A DNA stretch of 21,270 nucleotides from Didymodactylos carnosus (lineage: Eukaryota > Rotifera > Eurotatoria > Philodinida > Philodinidae). The first letter of the stretch is position 1, and each line of letters begins with the position of its first letter. This document shows positions 1-8,802 of the stretch, one piece after another. The notes beneath the pieces are model-generated. The model was given only the letters and a program-made list of their open reading frames with translations, did not search any database and had not been told where the DNA came from. The stretch spans positions 1-21,270 of the forward strand of contig CAJNOQ010003139.1 in NCBI GenBank assembly GCA_905250885.1, in the 5' to 3' direction. The position numbers were made by a program, and so were the translations under genes.

Positions 1-160
1 AAGATTCTTATACAAATCTTATCAGTTTCTTATATAAGATTCTTATCAATAAATTACGCATTTCCATCGACTGCCTTATTAAGAAATTCATAAGATTCTT
101 GCAGATATTCTATAAGATTCCTATAGGAATCTTATATAAGATTTGATCTCTAGGGCATCG
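1..160. repeat. Degenerate ATAAGATTCTTAT palindromic repeat cluster
   Basis: Variants of AAGATTCTTATA / TATAAGAATCTT occur at least six times in both orientations, including TTCTTATATAAGATTCTTAT near position 29 and TATAAGATTCCTATAGGAATCTTATA near 111-136. The copies are imperfect and self-complementary. The cluster is cut by the window edge, so it could be the end of a larger palindromic element or a local AT-rich satellite. Confidence 0.6.
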
Positions 161-3004
161 CATTCAAATTTCATACTTACTGTAAAAGGATTAGAAAATT
201 AATTTGACCAATATAGAGAGAGATGTCGTCCTGTTGAATGTTTCTAAGTTTCTTTTGCGTTTTTACAAACAGTACTATCTAGAAAAAGAAGACAATGAAT
301 GAATAGTAAAGCGTCCTTTCCAACTATTTTACGATCGTATAATACATAATTAGTATTTACCCTACCTTTCGCAGGACTTTAAATCTACATCCAATCTAAA
401 ACAATGAATACACAAGGCCTATTTGTCATTTCAACGAAAGCTTTGTGCAGCAAGTTGCTTGGTCCATTCTCCTTTTACAGTAACTATGACATTTGGCAGC
501 ATCTTTTGTCAAAACTTTCCACGTGGTGATGCCAGAGATCCTACTTATACTCAATGACGCTTTTTCTTGACCACAAGTCTAAATCTAAGGTCGTGTGATT
601 TCGATGTTTAATGTGCGATACAAACGTACACTCTTGGGTTCTCTATTCAAAAACCAGATTTGTCAGAGTATGTAACATACTCTGTATATAGTAGTGTATA
701 TCTAACATGTTGAGTACTTAATCTAACTAAACCAAAAATAATCTTGAAATCACGCACATTCTACTAACATAGAACAGTTGAGAGAACGAGAGCCAATGTT
801 GATGCTTGAACAACCACTAACAGGCCAACAGATCTGATACTGACAAGCCTCTAGGTTTCTTTTATGGTTCCGGTAGCCATCGATCAAACGTTTTAAGTTT
901 CTTAGAAACAATACAGGTGCAAGACTTAAAAAATACAGAAAATGTGCGCCTTTCAAACGTCTATAATTATTTATTACTATCATAGCAGTTAATAAATCAT
1001 GTTTTAAAAAGGAGCAGTATCCTTAGTGTGTTCAGATGATCAGTCATCAGTATACTGATTAGGATTAGTGATGCGATGGAATGTATTCGAATCATTCACA
1101 CAGCTCAGTCAAAAAAGAAATTGTCTTTCGCGTTCTGCTTTTGAAAGTTCACTCCGTCTGAAAAGACTGAATTGAATGATCAAAATTTTGAACTATATGT
1201 GATTGAATAATCAAATGTTCTTTCTCAAAAATATTCATCTCTTATGAGTATTCATTAGCCTTTTCTAAGTGAATAAAGGAATTTATTTGAAAATGTTCAT
1301 CAAAAGTCAACATAATACAACATGTAGATGTAAACACATATATATGAATGAAGCTTCTGAAAAAACACAGTTATACAAAATTTTCATAATTTTGGCAAAC
1401 GCTACACTACTACGAATACACTTAAAATGTCTTGTTTAGTTCTAAGCTAGGAATAAACGGGATTTTCTCGAACCTATTTTTCTACCTGAGAGAAAATGGT
1501 GGCCGTTCGTCTCTAAACTCATATTCCGCTTTCTACTTTTCGTGCTGGTGTAGCGGACTCCTACTTTAGCTCGGGGTGGCTCACTGACAATGGAGGTGTT
1601 TCAAGTGATAAGCGAATAGCCTAGATTTATTTACATCGGTCAGCATTGGGAACTTTTTGAACTGTGGCAAAGAACCGGGACCGATAGAAAATGTCCCAAT
1701 TTGATTTTGAATCAGAATGATCGCAAATGCTTCCGTATTGACTTTCCAACACTTCCCACTCTCAAAAATTCCTTCTGTTGTCTTTCAAACACAAATTACT
1801 GTTCGTTTTTCGCCGCCAGATCAACAAAAGCGATTTACATTTTTCCGCAGTTTTATCGTCCGATTTCGCGTATTATCAGCTTTTCTCAGGAAACGGCGAT
1901 ATACACCTCATTTGATAGAAAAATCTTCGGGCTATTCAAAACAGTATTCCAATTAGTTCCGGCTAGTTTTACCGAAAAATAAAAAACAAAGGAGTTTTTG
2001 TGAAATAAATGTCGGCGTTGGCGTCCGCATAGTGCAAACATGCGACAACTAATAGAGGGTAAGGGTCTCCCTCATGAAAATGATACAGTGTAGGTAACCG
2101 ACTATGGCGAGTCCAAAAATGGCTATGATTGTTTTCGTGTTTTCTACGAATCAGAGCGAATCATTATGGATGGCGCTCAATTGCACTGGGATAGTTTTGT
2201 GATTGAAGTTGTAGTGTTTGGAAGCTGTGTGTGTTGAGGATGTGGTGTTCTGTTGGAAGGTTTATTACGATGTGACTGATGACTTTTACGATCCTTTCCA
2301 CTGTCGGTCCTGCGGGTTAATCCAAATCAAGATCTTCTAGAAGAACTTGACAGAGTTGATCAACTGGATAAAATAACAAAAAGGCGTTTTGAATGTCGAG
2401 TGTAAATAGTAAACATTCTTATTATAGAGTTCACTTTAGATTTTTTTCAGTTCAGTTACTGTTTTTCTTCTACTTTTCCGTGTTCTATTTAAATAAAATG
2501 AGTAAACGCCTCCTAATGTTAACGATCAAATCCTAGTAAATATGTCCTTCAACACGTCATATGTCATTGGATCTAATACAATCATACACATAAATAAAAA
2601 AAAATTTGTTATTTCTCCATCCCTTTAGAAAGCTAAGCGCATACTAACACCAAATCATCGCTAAAAAACCATTTTCAGTCAAGGGTCAATGAATCGAAGA
2701 TGAACGATACTTGTGCTCTACAATCCATGGTCACTCGTCTGCATCGTTTTGCTCTATTACTATGATCACACACGACGCCGCGTATATATCAGTGAACCAG
2801 CTGAAAACATTCTCCATATAACATCACTGTGACAACGGAAAAACATGATTTTCTAATTGGTAATTCCATCAAAATAATCTGTGTCTATCGAAATGCAGTT
2901 CTTTTCGATAAACCCATGATACGGACGGATACGGTGACGAGATGGTTTGTTTCATCCATCAACCATCTCCCTTTTCACATTGATTAACTAATGCAATTCG
3001 TAAG
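161..3004. other. Gene-free stretch, no supported gene
   Basis: I find no reading frame here with family resemblance or a consistent splice structure. Small structures are visible: a perfect palindrome at 664-684 (CAGAGTATGT, one base, ACATACTCTG) and an inverted pair GAGATGGTT / AACCATCTC at about 2939-2969. Two overlapping open frames at 1701-1982 and 1717-1956 look like chance. A cysteine-bearing open stretch at about 2215-2336 is too short to call. Confidence 0.5.
664..684. repeat. Perfect 10-bp-arm palindrome
   Basis: CAGAGTATGT and its exact reverse complement ACATACTCTG are separated by a single A. It lies in otherwise featureless intergenic DNA. It could be a binding site or the remnant of a small element; nothing nearby decides this. 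Confidence 0.6.
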
Positions 3005-3229
3005 ATGAGAGTTTCTGTTGTACTTGTGTTGATATCTCTCTCCCGCTTTACTATGATCCTTTGTGCAAAAGACGAAATGAGTGAGTATGAGCGAGTGAAG
3101 ATTTTCTGCATTAGTAGCAAACGTTTTATTTTATCGAATGTAGTGACGATAATATTTTTGTGCCTTATTGTATCTTGCTTCATTATCAATTCTTTGTTTC
3201 TCATTTTTTCATCTCAAACACTATGTTAA
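3005..3229 (+). CDS. Possible signal-peptide-bearing exon (speculative)
   Basis: The reading frame opens with a hydrophobic leader of signal-peptide type (MRVSVVLVLISLS..., then LCAKDEMSE), basic at the start and with a small-residue stretch before an acidic segment. Read straight on, it becomes a second hydrophobic run and stops at 3229. A GTATGAG donor at 3085 could instead end a first exon after about 26 codons and join an acceptor at 3292. No complete downstream structure could be built. A charged open stretch at 3386-3566 runs straight into the mariner element. I do not recognise a family; this may be a decayed secreted-peptide gene or chance. Confidence 0.2.
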   Translation: MRVSVVLVLISLSRFTMILCAKDEMSEYERVKIFCISSKRFILSNVVTIIFLCLIVSCFIINSLFLIFSSQTLC

Positions 3230-3566
3230 ATTTCATGATAGATTTCAAAGATCAACGATACTGTGTCAGTTATAATTATTCATTTTAAACAGATATCGTT
3301 TTCAGGAGGAAAAAAATATTGAAACATTCATTGTCCACAATCGCAGTGAAGGATAAATGTGCATATCAGTTGGATCGTTTGACTAATGTTGTGCCAGAGC
3401 GACTCTACCAAAAGCGAAGATGAAACGAAACTTCAAAAAAAAGTTCATCAGAACAGTCGTTATAATGGAATTGATCTATCAGAGGTGTCGATTCTCTTGA
3501 AAAATGTATCAAAAGCTGGATATTTTTACTCCACTGGGGTACATATGAACGCTATGGGATTTCGTA

Positions 3567-3675
3567 GCAGAAGCTGATATTCTCGTCCATACATCGTTCT
3601 TTTTCGCTTTTTTTGTGCTCTTTTCTTTCTTGTATTTCATTTTCTTCTTCTTATCATTTCTTACAACCTGATTCC
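3567..3675 (+). repeat. mariner left terminal inverted repeat (109 bp)
   Basis: This matches the reverse complement of 4899-5007 over its full length with about five differences, all C/T transitions. It starts GCAGAAGCTGATATT directly after the TA duplication and ends at ACAACCTGATTCC. Confidence 0.95.
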
Positions 3676-3743
3676 GCATGTTTTACTGTGTAACGGTAGC
3701 AATGAAAAGCAAAAGAAAACAAAAACAGAAATCAATTTAGTGA

Positions 3744-4796
3744 TTATTTCACTAAATTATCAAAGTAAGCATCAATATTATCTACACACAGCTGCATTCT
3801 TTCGATCCATTTCTCGAAGGTCTTTTTGTACTCGTCGCGATTTAAGGAATGCATGAAATCGGTCGCAGCATCGAGTAATGATCCGAAATCATCTTGATCA
3901 GTCAGATTAGTTTTGATCAAGTCGAATAACCACAAGTCATAAGGTGATAAATTTGAAGAATTAGGTGGATGCGGTATTATTGTAAGGCCTTCAGATTCAA
4001 GATAATCGGATACATCTTTATGCAGATGTAGTCTACCATTGTCATGATGAATTTTGATGCCACGAGTCCCATACGAAGGTCTTTGACGTTTGATCTCATC
4101 GACCAGAGGTCGTAAACGCTGGTTGATGTAATAATAATCATCAACTGTCTGACCACATTCGATGCGATGGATTAACATAGGCGCGGTCGATTTGAAAAAG
4201 ATCGAAAACAAGGTTTTTGATGCGAACCGACTTCCTCGAACAACAGTAGGTGGAGGATCTCCTATACTCATCCATGCTTTGTTCGATACCTTTCGACCGA
4301 CCTGTTTGTGATAGAACCAGGACTCATCGCCAGTAATTATCTCACTTAAACGCCAGGTTCCTCGGTGGAATTTTTCTAAATTTTGCTTGCATATTCGAAC
4401 CCGTTCAGCTCGCTGAAGCTCGGTGAGGTCCTTAGGTATTAACGGTTATGCGGTTATCTTCGGAAGCTTTAAATCATCAGCAATTATTCATTGAACAGTT
4501 CCATAACTCAAATTAGTTCGTTCTTGGATATCCTCGATTGTAATGTAAGGATCATCATCGATGAGAAGACGAATCTGTTCGATATTTTCAGTTGTTTCAG
4601 TAATAGGTCTACCAGGTCGCGCTTTATCTTCAATTTCTTCCCGACCTGCACGAAACAATTTTGACCATCATTCAACTGTGCTCAGACCAGAGGCTTCATC
4701 ACCATAAACAGAGTTCAATTCGTCATAGATAACTCTTGCTGGAATGCTAAGTGCAGTACGCACTTTTATGTAAAAGCGAAAGTTTTCAGTAGTCAT
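3744..4796 (-). pseudogene. mariner transposase, three in-frame stops
   Basis: From an ATG at 4796 to a TAA at 3744, 351 codons remain in one frame with no indel, the normal length for a mariner transposase (about 340-350 residues). The N-terminal half is the helix-turn-helix DNA-binding region (MTTENFRFYIKVRTAL..., ARPGRP linker near residues 59-64). The C-terminal half is the catalytic domain. The catalytic aspartates are D157 (TGDESWFYH), D252 (IHHDNGR) and D287 (SPYDLWLF); 34 residues separate the last two, so this is a DD34D mariner. Stops fall at codons 43 (4670-4668, TGA), 103 (4490-4488, TGA) and 117 (4448-4446, TAA). The two TGA codons sit where related proteins have Arg, as expected for CGA to TGA transitions. 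No full-length protein can be made. Confidence 0.93.
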
Positions 4797-4898
4797 CTGA
4801 AGTTAGCGAGGAGAGGAGAAGCAAAGGAAAAAGAAAATATACGATGATCCGTGATAATGCAGATAATAACACAGACGCATTCCTTCTTATGTTTATAT

Positions 4899-5007
4899 GG
4901 AATCAGGTTGTAAGAAATGATAAGAAGAAGAAAATGGAATACAAGAAAGAAAAAAGCACAGAAAAAACGAAAAAGAACGATGTATGGACGAAAATATCAG
5001 CTTCTGC
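4899..5007 (-). repeat. mariner right terminal inverted repeat (109 bp)
   Basis: Reverse complement of 3567-3675. It ends ...CAGCTTCTGC immediately before the TA at 5008-5009. The purine-rich strand here produces a spurious lysine-rich open frame. Confidence 0.95.
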
Positions 5008-5009
5008 TA

Positions 5010-5870
5010 CCAGAGAGTTGTATGCAAAAAAAATTTTTCTCGAAATTTCGCTAACTTAGTAGAAGGCGAGGAATAATCAGATAGCATAGAAAAATAGAGC
5101 GAAACACGTTCTATCTATTGGTAAAAAAGAAACTTTTTTAGACCTCTGCTTGAGGAAATAAGGTAACTCCATCACTACTTTTGGATTGCCCTACGTAGTA
5201 CAACGACCGACAATGTGCACAACAGCATAAGTTGTATGCCGTTACTCATTACAATATATCAATACATACTTCAAGTAATTTACCAATTCCTAGTAATTCC
5301 GTTTTCACCTGATTCCGTTAATTCCGGGAACTGATAGAGCTCGATCAGTGTCGTCTGGTGCTCTTGTCTTGAGTGATGATCGAGCTCCTGGAATCCCTAG
5401 GAACTGATTCAGGTCAGGAAATGCCAGTGGTAGGCGCCGGAAATGGCTGTTAAGCTATTTTTGATTTCCTTCTTACTGTCTGTGAGGTGATCACGAAGTT
5501 CACTCAACGAGGGAAAAGGAAAAGATCATTCTACAAATTATGCGATCAACTTTTCTGTCGTTTTTTATTTCCTTTTCCCTCCTGTAATCAATGTCAAATG
5601 GTAGTTTTCAGAGCGAATCGTTAGCACAATCATTGGCTGATGTCCTCTTGGTCTTCTCTTAAAATTGTTTAGACACATTTGAACGACCCTAAAAGATATA
5701 GTTGAGGTGAAATAGTATACAAAAGACAGGTGCTTATACGATAGCAACTTCGTTCCAGTAGAGTCCTGTATCCCAATCCTATGGAGGCGTACAACAAATT
5801 TTTAAGATTGATGATTTAGATAAGTTTCGTAATTATTATTCGATTTAATTACAAAATGACGAAACAAGAT
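5010..5870. other. Intergenic region between mariner and the DUF1996 gene
   Basis: No gene is visible. An inverted pair GAGCTCGATCA (about 5338-5348) / TGATCGAGCTC (about 5379-5389) sits in a slightly more GC-rich patch, with several ATTCC/GGAAT words around it. Complementary GGGAAAAGGAAA (about 5511) and TTTCCTTTTCCC (about 5568) blocks flank another short segment. The open frame at 5565-5747 on the minus strand shows no coding character. Confidence 0.45.
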
Positions 5871-5871
5871 T

Positions 5872-5877
5872 TTTATT
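5872..5877 (-). promoter_or_regulatory. Polyadenylation signal of the DUF1996 gene
   Basis: On the minus strand the TAA stop at 5880-5878 is followed directly, with no gap, by AATAAA. This implies a 3' UTR of only a few tens of bases. Confidence 0.65.
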
Positions 5878-7849
5878 TTATCCAAGGTTATTAGATAAAC
5901 TTTGTAAATTTGCCAAATCAGACATTTGCAATCCTACGGGCACATGACCACCATCGGGTGTAATCAGTTGAAAGAGGCAAGCATCGGTGATAATTGTTGC
6001 TGTACCACTAATAGAAAAATCTGGTTCCACTTGTAAGTATTTGCCGTGTCGACGATTTTTGATGGCGATGTAATCACTATCTGATTGTTTCTCAAAACTG
6101 AAAATTTCCCAAGTATCAGACTCAGGACCTCTGACTTTGAGTTTGTCCTGCATAGTAAAATGCCTGTTCAGTTCTGTGTTGCGTACTGTGCGACCTGTAT
6201 CTCGTGCAGCCCAACCAAGACCCCAAGTTTCACGGTAACTAGGATTATTTGTAGGTGCATTAGCATAGACATCTTCAGTGATAGGATTGAAAGTAACATA
6301 TCGACCAGTCACCTTGGATTTTATATGAAAAGTACCAGTGTTGTCCATGGACCTAGGATCGCTACCTTGTGAACACATAGCAGCATTTGAATAGGTAATT
6401 GGGTTACAGCCAGGTAATCGTTTAATAGGTTCAATCATTCCTATGTTCTCGGTCAATGGAATAGGTTTAGCTAATTCACAGTTAGCGTCGACAGACTGCT
6501 TCACGAAAGGTTTTAAAGGTAAACAACGTTCTGGATTATTACCGAGATTAGTGTTACTTGCGAGACATGAACTGTCGGCAAGCATATTTTTCACAACATC
6601 GAAATCCCATCCATTGACCTAGATGATAAACTAGATGAATTACTTTTTAAATTTCAAAATAGAAACTTACGAAATCCCCATGAAATCCGTAACCAGTTGG
6701 ATCTCCACTTGACAGGACAAATGGTTGTCTGCCTGTTCCATGAGGAAATTTATCCACGGAATAGAAAGCTTCATAGAAAAGAGCGGGCAAACGAACAGGA
6801 TGAGTGGCTGGACAATCTCCAGTGTTATATTGAGATGAATATGCCATATGAGATCGATGATCAGGTGAATCTAAATTTTTGCCGTCCCAACACATTGGAA
6901 AGAAGACTTGCATTCGAAAACCATTTTTGCAAAAGTATTTGTCAGTTTGAAATCCATTTGTCTCAGGAGCATGAGGCATACCAAAATCTGTCAGACTATT
7001 TTTAAGAAAACAAATCGATTATAAACACCATCAGATTTTTTATCGTGATAAGAGATGAGGCAATGATATCTTTATCCTTCTCTTTATAAGACATCTAACT
7101 TACCAAACAAAGCTAATAGCATTGTGTTCGACGTTCGATTTATCGTACGTTCGTCTCCAAGGATCACCAGCAATCATACGAAGACCTTTAGGAAAAGGTT
7201 GCCAATTGGGATTAACATATTGTGGACCACCAACATTACCAGATCGAGCAATATAATAAACAGTCAGACCACCATCGGGTACCAGTGAAAATGTTCCATT
7301 AGGCCATTGATAATATCTATTCACAAAGAAAGAGTTATCGATGTACTATTCAGATGATCACATTAGTACTACTTCAATAACGGATTTTGAGAATTTTGTC
7401 AAGTAGTAAATGCAATGTTTGTCCTTTGCATCCTTCAAATTTTTCACACTTCAGTATTGAACAAAGCAATTTACTTACAATTCTGGATGCCAATAGTTGC
7501 TGTTGTCTACAGTATGAATTGAGCATGTCGTGCAGTCGGCTGATTTCGTTACCTCGTACAGTTCGAGATTGGACTGACCTCTAACCCCAGCACTAAAATG
7601 ATTTCCACCCACCACTTTGTGTACATGACCGGCTGGTTCTCCTGGAGTAACAATTGAGTCAAGACGACCACGATAGAGAGGTCTACCACTACAAAATACT
7701 TTCCACATTGGATATGATTTTTCTTGACCTAATGGAAGATTTTTCATATAATTATATATTGAACTTCAATGTATTAGTAGCTACTTACCAAGACAGACTG
7801 CGATGGATAAAGTCAAAAGGAGCGAACTAGCTTTCATGTTTAAAGGCAT
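5878..7849 (-). CDS. Secreted DUF1996 protein with C-terminal fascin-like/beta-trefoil-like domain, 5 exons, 529 aa
   Basis: Exons (minus strand): 7849-7789, 7728-7479, 7316-7104, 6995-6671, 6618-5878. The introns are 60, 162, 108 and 52 nt, all GT-AG with matching phases, giving 1590 nt. Residues 1-21 (MPLNMKASSLLLTLSIAVCLG) form a signal peptide, so the protein should be secreted. Residues about 44-355 are a DUF1996 domain, recognised by SIVTPGEPAGHVHKVVGG (HVH 55-57), NSNYWHPELYYQWPNGTF, GGLTVYY, CWDGKNLDSPDH (210-221), HPVRLP and GDPTGYGFHGDF (ending 283). Residues about 376-506 (FHIKSKVTGRYVTF..., HGKYLQVEP) look like a fascin-type beta-trefoil, which would bind polysaccharide or protein. 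DUF1996 is best known from secreted or wall-associated fungal proteins and its biochemical role is unknown. Fungal homologues often carry a WSC domain instead. Its presence with rotifer-like short introns suggests domesticated horizontal acquisition. An alternative start is Met5 (7837). No frameshift or stop is seen, so the gene looks functional. Confidence 0.93.
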
Positions 7850-7887
7850 CTTTTAGCTTTTTCAGTTTACAAGTAAACGCTCTTGAC

Positions 7888-7903
7888 CCTCTGAAAAAAA
7901 GAT
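7888..7903 (-). promoter_or_regulatory. Strong 3' splice acceptor upstream of the DUF1996 start (possible spliced-leader site)
   Basis: On the minus strand a pyrimidine tract TCTTTTTTTCAG ends at 7891, 41 nt before the start codon at 7849. No obvious GT donor exon lies upstream. It could be the acceptor of a 5'-UTR intron, or a spliced-leader trans-splicing site of the kind bdelloid rotifers use. Confidence 0.45.
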
Positions 7904-7949
7904 TGAAAAAAATCGCCGTTTTATGCTCTTTCGATCCACCATATTCATT

Positions 7950-8087
7950 ATCAATCAATGGAGCAGGTGGCACTATTCTCATATTTCCAACAATACGTAT
8001 TATAGAGGATCTTTCTGTAAACTGAATCCTCCCCTAATACGTATTGTTTGAAACATGAGAATAATATCACCTGTTCCAATGATTGAT
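7950..8087. repeat. Imperfect inverted repeat (53-bp arms) upstream of the DUF1996 gene
   Basis: Arm 7950-8002 matches the reverse complement of 8035-8087 with about seven differences. Both arms contain ACAATACGTATTA. The spacer is 32 bp. It could be a small palindromic transposon remnant or a foldback element in the promoter region; no target duplication is evident. Confidence 0.75.
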
Positions 8088-8367
8088 ATTGTCATTATTA
8101 GAAATAGAAAAAGCGCATCGTAAGTCAAAACGACAGATTAGAGGCTATTATTACAGAAAGTCAATCTATTAAATATTCGCTGCGTCTGAGTCTCTCTTCT
8201 TCTGCATGATGTAATTAGTTTCAATGAAAGAGACACTTATACTATTCTACGTTCAATGTTGAGCGTAAAAAACTGTGTAGATCGCAAACCATTCTCTCAC
8301 ATATTAATCAAAGATCCTAACGACAGACTCCAACACTTCACACAATCACACAAATTATTTATATTAT

Positions 8368-8720
8368 TTATGATGAATTGTATAGTTTCCTTAGTGCGTT
8401 TAGTTTCTTGATTCTTAGTATCATTTCTAGAACTTGTTCTATGATCATCAGAAAGAACGACGTTTTTGAATTTATATGGACCTTTTTTTGTACGAAATAT
8501 TTTATATCACCGTGAACCAAAGCATCATCCATGCGATCAAATTCCAGCTTTTTATAACCTTTATTTAAATAATACCGTATGGCAATCATAAAATCACTTT
8601 CTTGGATAGAGTTATGCATTAACTTTATGGGATCACTGAAAATTTGAGTATCACTTGACACGTGCACAAGAAGAGAACAAAGTCTTACGTATACAATGAT
8701 AACAACTTACAATCGTACAT
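8368..8720 (-). CDS. Possible two-exon gene, 99-aa protein of unknown function
   Basis: Exons 8720-8689 and 8635-8368 are joined by a 53-nt intron (donor GTAAGAC, acceptor AAATTTTCAG) with matching phase. The intron has the same size and style as those of the two certain genes. The predicted protein begins MYDCKLLSLYTDPIKLMHNS and is charged throughout. It contains a segment IAIRYYLNKGYKKLEF, then DRMDDALVHGDIKYFVQKK, and ends in a hydrophobic/basic helix (FFLMIIEQVLEMILRIKKL). The stop TAA at 8370-8368 is followed by AT-rich sequence with ATAAAT words that could serve for polyadenylation. I recognise no family; the IAIRYYLNKGYKK part faintly recalls NYN/PIN-type RNase folds, but the catalytic start of such domains is absent. 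It could also be a remnant of a longer gene. Confidence 0.35.
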
Positions 8721-8749
8721 AGCAAAAAACTGTGTTATGAAGCGTACCC

Positions 8750-8802
8750 AGAAGATTATTCATCTAGCGTAAACTTGACTTAATCTAGATGGATAATCTT
8801 CT
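8750..8802. repeat. Hairpin with 18-bp arms
   Basis: AGAAGATTATTCATCTAG (8750-8767) pairs with CTAGATGGATAATCTTCT (8785-8802) with one mismatch across a 17-bp loop. It lies 30 bp upstream of the start codon proposed for the 8368-8720 gene. It may be a tiny inverted-repeat element or a structured upstream region. Confidence 0.7.

Larger units (their letters stand above)
3567..5007 (-). mobile_element. mariner (Tc1/mariner, DD34D) transposon, complete but inactivated
   Basis: A full-length 1441-bp element bounded by 109-bp inverted repeats that begin GCAGAAGCTGATATT. It is flanked by the TA target-site duplication typical of the Tc1/mariner superfamily (3565-3566 and 5008-5009). The single internal reading frame, on the minus strand, is a mariner transposase of normal length with all three catalytic aspartates but three nonsense codons. 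The 109-bp ends are much longer than the roughly 30-bp ends of well-studied mariners. The two ends still agree at about 104 of 109 positions, so the insertion is not ancient. The element has kept its overall structure and could act only if transposase came from another copy. Confidence 0.95.

Noticed and set aside
1701-1982. Two overlapping plus-strand open frames
   Set aside because: Two frames are open over the same bases, neither has recognisable motifs or splice context, and composition gives no preference.
2215-2336. Open stretch with a cysteine cluster (FYDPFHCRSCG)
   Set aside because: Only about 40 codons with no start codon, splice context or family match; chance cannot be excluded.
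4844-5059. Lysine-rich open frame
   Set aside because: It lies mostly in the purine-rich right inverted repeat of mariner and is a by-product of that sequence.
6085-7005. Plus-strand open frames 6085-6372 and 6697-7005, also 7387-7584
   Set aside because: They are antisense to exons (or the adjoining intron) of the DUF1996 gene, which has clear domain similarity and splice structure on the other strand.
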